From Oceanicoccus sp. (GTDB taxonomy: Bacteria; Pseudomonadota; Gammaproteobacteria; Pseudomonadales; Dasaniaceae), in assembly GCF_029238675.1 (NCBI RefSeq), contig NZ_JAQWFR010000002.1, forward strand, positions 186,001 to 250,000: DNA of 64,000 nucleotides. Direction: 5' to 3'. Positions 26,743 to 34,878 of the stretch are shown here, piece after piece. Position 1 is the first letter of the stretch; each line of letters opens with the position of its first letter. Position numbers and translations under genes: made by a program. The notes beneath the pieces are model-generated. The model saw only the letters and a list, made by a program, of their open reading frames with translations. It was not told the DNA's origin and did no database searches.

Positions 26743-28182
26743 GTGGAAATGTCACCGCCCATCATGATGTCGATTATTGCCGTTGCCAGTTTGGTGCTCG
26801 GTGTCGTTGTAAGCCTGCTAGTTAGCAAAAACCGACAGCAGCACTCCCTTGCTGTGCAACAGGCGGTACATCAACAGGCCTTGCAGCAGTTGCGGCAGCA
26901 AATAGCCGAGCTTCAGGCCCAGCAGCTTGTATTGGAAAACCAGAACCAGAATAAAGCTGAGCAGCTGGCCAAACTTGAGGCTGAGCTAAGTGTCAGGGAT
27001 CAATCCCTTACAGCATCTCAACATCGTGCTACTGAGCAGGCGGCTCAAGTAGCTGCCTTAGGTACCGAGTTGGAGCAGCAGCGGGAGTCCGCTGAAGACA
27101 AAATTAAAACCCTGGAAGAAACCCGCCAGCAATTGGGCCGTGAGTTCGAGTTGCTTGCCAATCGTATCTTTGAAGAAAAAACCGAGCGTTTTAATAAGAA
27201 CAGTAAATCTACCCTGGATACAGCCCTTAGCCCCCTTAAGGAGCAGCTCAAGGACTTTAAACAGAAAGTTGAAGATGTCTACGACAAAGACAGCAAGGAG
27301 CGAATCTCCCTGGCTGCTGAGTTGGGGCAGTTAAAGCAGCTTAACCAGCAAATGAGTGCCGATGCCCTCAACCTGACCAATGCCTTAAAAGGTGATAATA
27401 AAGCCCAGGGTAACTGGGGTGAGGTTATCCTGGAGCGGGTGCTGGAGGAATCCGGCCTGCACAAGGGCAGGGAATATGAAACTCAGGTCAGCTTGAAGGC
27501 CGATGAGGGTCGCAACCAACAACCGGATGTGATTATTCGGTTGCCAGAAAACAAAGACCTGATTATTGATTCCAAAGTGTCATTGGTACATTACGAGCGT
27601 TACTGTAATAGCGAAGATGACCTTGAACGGGAGCAGTCACTCAAGGAGCATATCAGCTCAGTACGCTCCCATATCAAAGGACTGAGTATAAAAAACTATG
27701 AGGGTCTGGAAGGCCTGCGCACGCTGGATTTTGTATTAATCTTTATCCCTATAGAGTCGGCTTTTATGGCCGCTTTTGAACACGACCAGGCCATGTTTCG
27801 GGATGCCTATGAAAAGAATATTATCGTTGTAGGACCAACAACCTTGCTAGCCACCTTAAGAACGATTCAAAGCATTTGGCGCTATGAGCGCCAGAATAAA
27901 AACGCCGAGGAGATTGCCAGGCAGGCGGGGGCGATGCATGACAAGTTTGCAGGTTTTATCACTGATCTCGATAAAATAGCGGACCACCTCGATAGAGCAG
28001 GCCAGGCCCACCAAAGCGCAATGAATAAATTAAAAACCGGCAAGGGCAACCTGGTAGGAAGTACCCAACGGTTGGAAAAGCTGGGCGCAAAAGTGAAAAA
28101 ATCCCTACCTGACTCGGTAAGCTTGGTCGAATTGGAAGCAGATAGTGATATAGATAGTGATATAGATAGTGATCCAGAATAA
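26743..28182 (+). CDS. rmuC: DNA recombination protein RmuC
   Basis: The 479-residue protein has an N-terminal membrane segment (about 5-25), a long Gln/Glu-rich coiled coil (about 30-140) and the RmuC nuclease-fold domain (NWGEVILERVLEESGLHKGREYETQ...PDVIIRLPENKDLIIDSKVSL). RmuC limits DNA inversions in E. coli. The GTG start at 26743 has AGAGGA at good spacing; ATG 26749 is an alternative. The C-terminus ends in an acidic SDIDSDIDSD repeat encoded by a 12-bp tandem repeat at about 28140-28173. Confidence 0.92.
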   Translation: MEMSPPIMMSIIAVASLVLGVVVSLLVSKNRQQHSLAVQQAVHQQALQQLRQQIAELQAQQLVLENQNQNKAEQLAKLEAELSVRDQSLTASQHRATEQAAQVAALGTELEQQRESAEDKIKTLEETRQQLGREFELLANRIFEEKTERFNKNSKSTLDTALSPLKEQLKDFKQKVEDVYDKDSKERISLAAELGQLKQLNQQMSADALNLTNALKGDNKAQGNWGEVILERVLEESGLHKGREYETQVSLKADEGRNQQPDVIIRLPENKDLIIDSKVSLVHYERYCNSEDDLEREQSLKEHISSVRSHIKGLSIKNYEGLEGLRTLDFVLIFIPIESAFMAAFEHDQAMFRDAYEKNIIVVGPTTLLATLRTIQSIWRYERQNKNAEEIARQAGAMHDKFAGFITDLDKIADHLDRAGQAHQSAMNKLKTGKGNLVGSTQRLEKLGAKVKKSLPDSVSLVELEADSDIDSDIDSDPE

Positions 28183-28247
28183 TTAAACAACGTAAAAAAA
28201 TTTAAACCATCTATTTATTATAAAGAGTACAAAGAGGAGTTAGTTTC

Positions 28248-28721
28248 GTGGCGCATCCAAAAATTGGCAATATGGCCCCTGCATTTTCATTACAAGATCA
28301 GGACGGTAACAAGGTCAGCTTAAAAGACTTTAAGGATAAAAAGAATGTTGTACTTTATTTTTACCCCAAAGCTATGACCCCGGGTTGTATTACCCAGGCC
28401 TGTGGTATTCGCGATAGCAAAAAAACCTTTGCCAAGCTCGATACCGTCGTATTAGGTGTTAGTCCTGACCCCGTGAAAAAGCTCGCCCGGTTTATCGAGA
28501 AAAAAGAACTTAACTTCACCTTATTGTCGGATGAAGATCATGCCATTGCCGATAAATACGGCTGCTGGGGTATGAAGAAATTTATGGGTAGGGAGTTTAT
28601 GGGCTTGATCCGTACCACCTTTATTATCGGCAAAGATGGCCGTTTATTGAAGGTTATGGATAAATTCAAAACCAAAACTCATCACGATGATGTATTGGCT
28701 GAACTAGCTGAGCTCTTGTAG
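28248..28721 (+). CDS. bcp: Thioredoxin-dependent thiol peroxidase (Bcp/PrxQ)
   Basis: The 157-residue peroxiredoxin reduces hydroperoxides. The peroxidatic cysteine C47 in YPKAMTPGC and the resolving cysteine C52, five residues later, mark the PrxQ type. LLSDEDHAIADKYGCWG and RTTFIIGKDG are family features. The start is GTG with GAGGAG upstream. It appears to head a short group with the HIT-protein gene. Confidence 0.92.
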   Translation: MAHPKIGNMAPAFSLQDQDGNKVSLKDFKDKKNVVLYFYPKAMTPGCITQACGIRDSKKTFAKLDTVVLGVSPDPVKKLARFIEKKELNFTLLSDEDHAIADKYGCWGMKKFMGREFMGLIRTTFIIGKDGRLLKVMDKFKTKTHHDDVLAELAELL

Positions 28722-28752
28722 CGAGAGACTATTCACCATCAGGGGGACTATT

Positions 28753-29172
28753 ATGCATCAACTCGACGATTGTATTTTTTGCCAGATTGCCCAGGGCAAT
28801 GCCCCGGCTTATAAAATCCATGAAGATGAACTGACCCTCACTTTTTTAGATATCTTTCCCGCCACGGCTGGGCATCTACTTATTATCACCAAAGAGCATT
28901 TTACTGATATTTTTGAAGCCAGGCCTGAAGCCCTGGCGCGGGTGGCCAGTAACTCTGTGCTTATGACCAAGGCTCTGGAAAAAGTTATTGCGCCTGATGG
29001 GCTTGGGATCTATCAATTTAACCGAGCCTGCGCGGGGCAAACGGTTTTCCATTACCATATGCATTTAATCCCGCAGTTTGAAGGCAAAGATATTGGCATC
29101 CATTCAAAGCAGGCGGGTGACCCTGAACAATTGGCAGCAATGGCTGAGCAGTTAAAAGCCGCTATACAATAA
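28753..29172 (+). CDS. HIT family protein
   Basis: The 139-residue nucleotide hydrolase/transferase has zinc-type CIFCQI near the N-terminus, the LDIFPATAGHLLII strand and the catalytic histidine triad HYHMHLIP. Proteins of this type cleave dinucleoside or aminoacyl-nucleotide compounds. AGGGGG precedes the start. It is convergent with the MarR gene, 12 bases apart. Confidence 0.9.
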   Translation: MHQLDDCIFCQIAQGNAPAYKIHEDELTLTFLDIFPATAGHLLIITKEHFTDIFEARPEALARVASNSVLMTKALEKVIAPDGLGIYQFNRACAGQTVFHYHMHLIPQFEGKDIGIHSKQAGDPEQLAAMAEQLKAAIQ

Positions 29173-29184
29173 TGGGGCTGAGAG

Positions 29185-29694
29185 TTAAGCGGCGTTTATC
29201 TGGCCTTTGGTTTCTTGCCAGTTATCAGGCACCTTACTGATGCCTAAAGAAGAAACGGATTTACGCAAAACACCTTCTAAATCCAGAATGCCTTCTTGCC
29301 CCATAGCGGAGGTGTATTCGGCAATGACTTCATCAACAATTTCCATACTATCATTCACAAGGACCACGCCCTGTTCAGTCAGTTCGATGATTTTGGCGCG
29401 CTTATCGCTTTCATCAATATGGCGTTTAACATAGCCAACCCGTTCCATTTCTTTAACCAGCTTACCCATGGCTTGTTGGGTAATACCGGCGCGTTCTGCC
29501 AGTTCGGTTAATCTGACGGCTTCAAACCCTAAATTAGAGAACAAGGATGAATGTGAACGGCGTATCTTAGTGTGGCCACGCTCATGACACTTCTTTAGTG
29601 ACCGATGATTGAAATCCTTGGCTAAATCTAACAGTAGTTTGCTGAGGTTATTGGAGAGTTTTAAGGCGGCATCGATTTTAGGGATTGAATTCAT
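29185..29694 (-). CDS. MarR family transcriptional regulator
   Basis: The 169-residue winged-helix regulator has LTELAERAGITQQAMGKLVKEMERVGYVKRHIDESDKRAKIIELTEQG, the canonical MarR DNA-binding helix and wing. The N-terminal 55 residues are basic and longer than in minimal MarR proteins. The repeated and palindromic sequences immediately upstream (29707-29838) may be its operators. The ligand and target genes are unknown; the divergently placed xth gene is a candidate. Confidence 0.9.
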   Translation of the reverse strand: MNSIPKIDAALKLSNNLSKLLLDLAKDFNHRSLKKCHERGHTKIRRSHSSLFSNLGFEAVRLTELAERAGITQQAMGKLVKEMERVGYVKRHIDESDKRAKIIELTEQGVVLVNDSMEIVDEVIAEYTSAMGQEGILDLEGVLRKSVSSLGISKVPDNWQETKGQINAA

Positions 29695-30034
29695 AATGCA
29701 CTACTCTAATAGTTGGTTAACAGGTTAAATAGTTCTGTTATGTCTAAGTACGTAAATCTACCTAGTGATGCATGTACGGCTACACCATATATATGGATCA
29801 ACTCAATGTCTACTCTCCAAAATGTTATTATTAACATTGGCTTTTTTCATATAAGCTATTGATATTGTTGGTTTTAATTAGGGTATCTTATCTGTAAGTG
29901 ATATAGGATGAACGTTGATAGCAGGCAAAAAGCCGTTGGCAGGTGATGTGCCCGGATATTGACCGCCTCGTGCCAAACAGACAATAAGCCTGTACCATGC
30001 GGCGCTGATTTATGTCTTACTTCGGACCCCATTA
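29695..30034. other. marR-xth divergent intergenic region
   Basis: This is 340 bases without a gene. It holds direct repeats TAATAGTTGGTTAA/AGGTTAAATAGTT (29708-29735), a perfect palindrome CCATATATATGG (29785-29796) and an inverted repeat AATGTTA-N4-TAACATT (29821-29838). These are plausible operator sites for the MarR protein. Confidence 0.5.
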
Positions 30035-30808
30035 ATGAAAGTTATAACCGTCAATACCAATGGTATACGCGCCGCCGCCCGCAAAGGCTTTTTCGACTGG
30101 TTAAAAAAGCAAGATGCGGATGTGGTTTGCATCCAGGAAACCAAAGCCCAGATAGATCAACTGACTGACCCTATGTTTCACCCCGAGGGTTATCATTGCT
30201 ATTACTACGACGCGGAAAAGAAGGGTTATAGTGGAACGGCCCTGTACTGCAAGAAAAAACCCAAGAAGGTTATACGAGGGTTGGGTTTTGATATTGCCGA
30301 TACCCAGGGCCGCTATATCCAAGCGGATTTTGACGGTGTGAGTGTGGCCTCAATCTATTTACCCTCCGGCTCCAGTGGTGATGAAGCCCAGGCCCGCAAA
30401 GATGTGTTTCTCGACAAAATCATGCATCACTTTAAGGCTATGCGCCGTAAACGCCGTGAGTTTATTTTTTGTGCCGACTGGAATATCTGTCACAAAGAAA
30501 TCGACCTGAAAAACTGGAAACCTAACCAGAAAAATTCCGGCTTCCTGCCCCATGAACGGGAATGGTTAACAACTTTGTTTGACGACGTAGGCTATGTCGA
30601 TGCCTTTCGCGAGATCAATCAGCAGGAGGAGCAATATACCTGGTGGTCAAACCGAGGCCAGGCCTGGGCCAATAATACGGGGTGGCGTTTGGATTACCAT
30701 GTAGTAACACCGGGCTTGGTGGATAAGATTCAGTCAGCCTCCATTTACAAAGAGGAGCGCTTTTCCGATCACGCCCCCTTTATCATGGAATACGATATAA
30801 AGTATTAA
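30035..30808 (+). CDS. xth: Exodeoxyribonuclease III family nuclease
   Basis: This endonuclease/exonuclease/phosphatase-fold protein of 257 residues acts in base-excision repair as an AP endonuclease. Motifs are N7-N9 region NTNGIRAA, the metal-binding glutamate in QETKA, the catalytic DWN in CADWNICHKEIDLKN, and the C-terminal FSDHAP. Overall it resembles the clade containing the Pseudomonas regulator Crc, but the nuclease residues are intact, unlike Crc, so enzymatic activity is expected. Confidence 0.88.
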   Translation: MKVITVNTNGIRAAARKGFFDWLKKQDADVVCIQETKAQIDQLTDPMFHPEGYHCYYYDAEKKGYSGTALYCKKKPKKVIRGLGFDIADTQGRYIQADFDGVSVASIYLPSGSSGDEAQARKDVFLDKIMHHFKAMRRKRREFIFCADWNICHKEIDLKNWKPNQKNSGFLPHEREWLTTLFDDVGYVDAFREINQQEEQYTWWSNRGQAWANNTGWRLDYHVVTPGLVDKIQSASIYKEERFSDHAPFIMEYDIKY

Positions 30809-30905
30809 CAGCAACGTGGTTCCCTGGCGATATTGTTGCCACTTTCCACCAATCCAGTTAAAGTACGCGGCGATTTTAGTCAGCAATTAATAAAAGGTTA
30901 TCCCC

Positions 30906-31235
30906 ATGAATTTTATCTCTTCAGCCCATGCTCAAGCAGCCGGTCAAGCCCCACAAGAAGCGGGCATTATGCAGCTGGTCCTGATGGTCGGCCTGTTTGT
31001 CATGTTCTACTTCATCGCTATCCGTCCCCAGCGTAAGCGCCAAAAAGAACATGCCGAATTAGTGACTAACCTGGCCAAGGGCGATGAAGTCATTACTACC
31101 AGCGGTATTCTCGGTAAGATCTCAAAATTGGATGACAACTACCTGATACTTCAAGTGGCTGATAATGTTGAGCTAAAGTTTCAGAAGTCATCCATTCACG
31201 CCGTTCTGCCCAAGGGCACATTAAAGTCTATCTAA
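30906..31235 (+). CDS. yajC: Preprotein translocase auxiliary subunit YajC
   Basis: This single-span inner-membrane protein of 109 residues associates with SecDF. The helix at about 22-40 (LVLMVGLFVMFYFIAIRPQ), the RPQRKRQKEHAELV motif and GDEVITTSGILGKI are diagnostic. It stands alone here, although yajC usually lies between tgt and secD. queA, the usual start of that cluster, is at the right edge of this window, 32 kb away. Confidence 0.92.
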   Translation: MNFISSAHAQAAGQAPQEAGIMQLVLMVGLFVMFYFIAIRPQRKRQKEHAELVTNLAKGDEVITTSGILGKISKLDDNYLILQVADNVELKFQKSSIHAVLPKGTLKSI

Positions 31236-31238
31236 ACG

Positions 31239-31302
31239 GTAGGGTGGATTATAATCCACCTTTTTTGATGCCGGTTTTTTGGTGGATTGCAATCCGCCCT
31301 AC
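31239..31302. repeat. Inverted repeat family 2, copy 3
   Basis: GTAGGGTGGATTATAATCCA pairs with GGTGGATTGCAATCCGCCCT and AC at the other end. It begins four bases after the yajC stop codon. Confidence 0.8.
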
Positions 31303-31376
31303 GAAAGCCGGTATTGATTCACCCCCATCTTCCGCTAGACTGCTGTTATTGTTTTGACATCCAACAGGCTTAGCTG

Positions 31377-32381
31377 ATGATATTTTCTTATCCGCCCCGT
31401 TTAAAGCTCGCTCAAACTCCAACTCCGTTAGAGCTTTTATCCCGTTTTTCGGCTGAAATTGGCGGCCCCCGTATTTGGGTGAAGCGCGATGATATGACCG
31501 GTAGTGGTGTCAGCGGCAATAAAATCCGCAAGTTGGAATTTAGCCTGGCCAAAGCCTTGCAAGATGGTTGCGATACGGTGATCACCTGTGGCGGTGTGCA
31601 ATCCAATCACTGTCGAACCACAGCGCTGTTATGCGCCCAGCTGGGTTTACGTTGTCATCTAATTCTTCGCGGTAGCGAGAATAGCGAGACCGATGGCAAT
31701 CTGTTACTCGACCGTTTAGTCGGCGCAGAAATCAACTTCTATACCAATACCGAATTTCAACAACGGGGCGACGAAATTTACCAACAGTGGGTTGATCACT
31801 ACGCGGCTAAGGGCAGCAAAGCCATGGTTATCCCCGTAGGTGCCAGCGATGGTATTGGTCTCTGGGGTTATATCGCTGCCTGTGAAGAGCTTAAAACTGA
31901 TTTCGCCCGTGAAAATATCGAGCCCAAACATATTATTTGTGCCACCGGTTCCGGTGGTACCCAGGGCGGTCTAACCGTGGGTAATACTCTCTATGATTTG
32001 GGCGCCACCGTCTGGGGCATTAATGTTTGTGATGACGAGGCCTACTTCCTTAATAAAGTCTCTGAAGATATCCGGCAGTGGCAGCAATGGTACCCCGAAA
32101 ATATCGATGCGGGTTTTAACCCTAAGCAGCTTGGGATCAATGTCATTGATGGCTATGTAGGGGCAGGCTACGCTAAGGCCTCAGAAGATATCTTTAATAC
32201 TATAAAAAAAGTGGCAACACTCGAGGGCTTGATTCTCGACCCGGTTTATACCGGCAAGGCATTTTACGGTATGCTTGATCAGATCAAACTGGGCCTGTTT
32301 GATGATACCGAGGATATTATTTTTATTCACACCGGCGGTATTTTTGGTTTGTTCCCACAAAGAGAGCAGTTGCATCTATAA
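31377..32381 (+). CDS. D-cysteine desulfhydrase / ACC deaminase family enzyme
   Basis: The 334-residue PLP enzyme of fold type II has PRIWVKRDDMTGSGVSGNKIRKLEF with the PLP lysine in SGNKIRK, GGVQSNHCRTTA, and the phosphate-binding glycine loop ATGSGGTQGG. This family includes DcyD (D-cysteine to pyruvate, sulfide and ammonia) and 1-aminocyclopropane-1-carboxylate deaminase; sequence alone favours the D-cysteine type. It is followed by a sodium/alanine symporter after a short repeat, suggesting uptake and breakdown of small amino acids. Confidence 0.85.
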   Translation: MIFSYPPRLKLAQTPTPLELLSRFSAEIGGPRIWVKRDDMTGSGVSGNKIRKLEFSLAKALQDGCDTVITCGGVQSNHCRTTALLCAQLGLRCHLILRGSENSETDGNLLLDRLVGAEINFYTNTEFQQRGDEIYQQWVDHYAAKGSKAMVIPVGASDGIGLWGYIAACEELKTDFARENIEPKHIICATGSGGTQGGLTVGNTLYDLGATVWGINVCDDEAYFLNKVSEDIRQWQQWYPENIDAGFNPKQLGINVIDGYVGAGYAKASEDIFNTIKKVATLEGLILDPVYTGKAFYGMLDQIKLGLFDDTEDIIFIHTGGIFGLFPQREQLHL

Positions 32382-32390
32382 CTAAAACTG

Positions 32391-32420
32391 ATGTCACTCC
32401 CGCCTTCGCGGTAATGACGT
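32391..32420. repeat. Palindromic repeat family 1, copy E (degenerate hairpin)
   Basis: ATGTCACTCCCGCCTTCGCG followed by GTAATGACGT forms an imperfect hairpin of the family's outer arms. It lies between the desulfhydrase-like gene and the symporter. Confidence 0.7.
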
Positions 32421-32436
32421 ATATAAGAGACCCACT

Positions 32437-33783
32437 ATGGAATTTCTAACCAGCACAGTACAAACCCTTAACGGCATTGTTTGGGGCCCGTTGATGCTAA
32501 CCCTGATTTTGGGTACCGGCTTTTACCTGATGGTTGGTCTTAAACTCTATCCGGTGCGCAATATAGCCAATGCCTTTCGCCTGTTGCTTCGCGGTCGTCA
32601 CCCGGAAGATACCCACGATGAAGATCGAGGCCAGATTACCCCCTTTAATGCCTTAATGACTTCTCTGTCAGCCACCATTGGTACCGGTAATATCGCCGGA
32701 GTTGCCACCGCCATTACTATCGGCGGCCCCGGCGCTTTATTCTGGATGTGGTGTACTGCTTTAGTCGGTATGGCCACTAAATATGCCGAAGCCGTTTGTG
32801 CTGTCCATTACCGCGAAGTAGACGAAGATGGTAACTACTGCGGCGGCCCCATGTACTACATCAAAAATGGGCTGGGCGAAAAGTGGAAATGGCTGGCCGT
32901 AGCCTTTGCCTTTTTTGCCGCCATTGCCGGTTTTGGTATGGGCAATACCGTGCAGGCCAATTCTGTAGCAGATGTGATGGAAAGTACTTTTTCCATTTCA
33001 CCGACCATTACCAGTGTGGTGATGGTGGTGCTGGTTGGTTTAGTGCTATTGGGCGGTGTGAAGCGTATTGCTTCAGTTGCCGGGTTTTTAGTACCCATCA
33101 TGGCTGTGAGCTATATACTGCTGGGTCTGGTGATATTGGTGCTCAATATTGCTGATATCCCGGCAGCTATCGCACTTATTGTTGAAAGTGCCTTTACCGG
33201 TACTGCGGCCCAGGGTGGTTTTGCTGGCGCAGGTATTATGTTGGCCATTCAATTCGGTGTGGCTCGAGGTGTATTTTCCAATGAGGCGGGTTTAGGTAGT
33301 GCGCCCATTGCTCATGCGGCGGCGCAAACAGATAATCCTGTGAAGCAGGGTACCATTGCAATGTTAGGTACTTTTATTGATACCTTAATTGTTTGTAGTA
33401 TCACGGGCCTGGCGATTGTACTCACCGGTATGTGGACAACCGGTGAGGGTGGGGCGTCTCTTACCGCAGCGGCATTTTCTGCAGTAATCCCCAAAGGCGA
33501 TGTACTCGTGTCTGTCAGTTTATGCTTTTTTGCCTTTACCACGATTCTCGGCTGGAGCTATTACGGTGAGCGTTGCGCTGTATACCTGTTTGGCACCGGG
33601 GCTCTTGTGCCTTTCCGTGTGTTATGGGTGGCAGCTATTCCTTTAGGCGCTATGGCACAGCTCAACTTTATTTGGCTACTGGCGGACACCTTAAATGCGT
33701 TGATGGCCTTGCCCAACCTGATGGCCTTATTATTATTAAGCCCCATCATATTTAAACTCACCAAAGAGGCACGCTCCCAATGA
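32437..33783 (+). CDS. Sodium:alanine (glycine) symporter, AGCS family
   Basis: The 448-residue inner-membrane protein has about 10-11 helices. NALMTSLSATIGTGNIAGVATAITIGGPGALFWMW is the AGCS signature, and GVARGVFSNEAGLGSAPIAHAAA is the second conserved motif. It imports alanine or glycine (in some members D-amino acids) with sodium. It follows the D-cysteine desulfhydrase-like gene on the same strand. Confidence 0.93.
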   Translation: MEFLTSTVQTLNGIVWGPLMLTLILGTGFYLMVGLKLYPVRNIANAFRLLLRGRHPEDTHDEDRGQITPFNALMTSLSATIGTGNIAGVATAITIGGPGALFWMWCTALVGMATKYAEAVCAVHYREVDEDGNYCGGPMYYIKNGLGEKWKWLAVAFAFFAAIAGFGMGNTVQANSVADVMESTFSISPTITSVVMVVLVGLVLLGGVKRIASVAGFLVPIMAVSYILLGLVILVLNIADIPAAIALIVESAFTGTAAQGGFAGAGIMLAIQFGVARGVFSNEAGLGSAPIAHAAAQTDNPVKQGTIAMLGTFIDTLIVCSITGLAIVLTGMWTTGEGGASLTAAAFSAVIPKGDVLVSVSLCFFAFTTILGWSYYGERCAVYLFGTGALVPFRVLWVAAIPLGAMAQLNFIWLLADTLNALMALPNLMALLLLSPIIFKLTKEARSQ

Positions 33784-33984
33784 GTTGTAAGGTTTACATC
33801 GTTAAACCTTTGTAGGTTTTTTATGGTGACTGATTGAACTAGTTATCATTATTCGTTCAACTGAATAGTTACGATACAAGTAGTTGTATTACAGTGTGCT
33901 GTTCTATGAATCATTTAATAGAATTTTTTGGTCAGTAATCGAAAATTGCCAAGAGTTATTTATTATTAATAGTTACCTAAGGTT

Positions 33985-34026
33985 ACTATTTGACAGGTAC
34001 CATTTGACAGGTACTATCTTACAGGG
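33985..34026. repeat. 14-bp tandem repeat (three units) upstream of a GST-like gene
   Basis: Three units read ACTATTTGACAGGT, ACCATTTGACAGGT and ACTATCTTACAGGG. They end 14 bases before the GST-like start codon. TTGACA in the first two could serve as -35 elements or as part of tandem regulator sites. Confidence 0.75.
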
Positions 34027-34040
34027 CACATGGAGTATTT

Positions 34041-34739
34041 ATGGATGTTCATTTATTTACCGGTAAAAGTTATCTTTGGCGTATCTTGTTGGTTTCGGAA
34101 GTTAAAGGTATTACCTACAACGAAAACTCAAAGAGACAAGCTTGTTCCAATCATCAAGAAATAAACTTTGAAGATTATTTCTCTCTTTCCCCACAACAGA
34201 TGCAAGCTTCCGGCAAGGAAAATGAAATATTGCTGGTTGAGTCCATGTCGATGATTGGTTATCTGGAGAAGCATCATCCGCTACCGCCGGTACTCGGCGC
34301 AACCAGGCAGGATAAGGAAGAAATTCTGGATGTGATTCTTGAGTTTGACCTCAATGTGGTTGCTAATCTGGCTTACAGGATTATGACACCGATTATTTTG
34401 GGTGTGACTCATAACAGCTCAATTCAATCAGCTATCGATCAGGCGCATCGTGATTTGATGTGGCTTGAGCATTTGTTACAAGATAAAACCTGGCTGGTCG
34501 GTGGCCGAGTCAGTGCTGCAGATATTACGCTGTATACTATTGTCGCGCCGTTCCTTCGGTTTATCGGTAACTTACAGCAAGGTGTTCTCGATATGGGGTT
34601 TAGTGAAATCACCAAAGGCTATCCAGCTGTAGAGGACTGGATGAAAGCGATTAAGGGATTGAAAGGCTACCGACGGGCTACGGAAATTGTCTGGAAGGGT
34701 GAGGATCAATTTGCTGAGGACTTTTTACCTACCAGCTGA
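34041..34739 (+). CDS. Glutathione S-transferase-like protein
   Basis: The 232-residue protein has a divergent thioredoxin-like N-terminus, with VESMSMIGYLEKHHP matching the glutathione-contact ESxxIxxYL motif, and an all-helical C-terminal domain (WLEHLLQDKTWLVGGRVSAADITLYTIVAPFLR) typical of GSTs. The stretch between residues 25 and 60 is unlike classic GSTs, and the catalytic Ser/Cys is not obvious. GGAG lies 5 bases before the ATG. Its stop codon lies in the first unit of a 22-bp tandem repeat. Confidence 0.8.
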   Translation: MDVHLFTGKSYLWRILLVSEVKGITYNENSKRQACSNHQEINFEDYFSLSPQQMQASGKENEILLVESMSMIGYLEKHHPLPPVLGATRQDKEEILDVILEFDLNVVANLAYRIMTPIILGVTHNSSIQSAIDQAHRDLMWLEHLLQDKTWLVGGRVSAADITLYTIVAPFLRFIGNLQQGVLDMGFSEITKGYPAVEDWMKAIKGLKGYRRATEIVWKGEDQFAEDFLPTS

Positions 34740-34797
34740 AGGTTCTTTATCTACCAGCTGAAGGCTCTTTACCTACTAGCTGAAGGCTCTTTACCAG
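34729..34797. repeat. 22-bp tandem repeat (three units) at the end of the GST-like gene
   Basis: The units at 34729, 34751 and 34773 read CTACCAGCTGAAGGCTCTTT with small changes, followed by a partial CAG. The GST-like stop codon (TGA within AGCTGA) is in unit one. Slippage duplication of the gene end is the simplest explanation. Confidence 0.85.
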
Positions 34798-34878
34798 TGA
34801 TTTATAAGAAATTTAGTAATGACTGGTCAGTGGCGGCTATGTATAGTGGCCTTTGACTTTGCACCGATTGGATTTGCT

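Noticed and set aside
33884-34066. 60-codon frame before the GST-like gene
   Set aside because: It runs through the 14-bp tandem repeat into the GST start and has no initiation signal.
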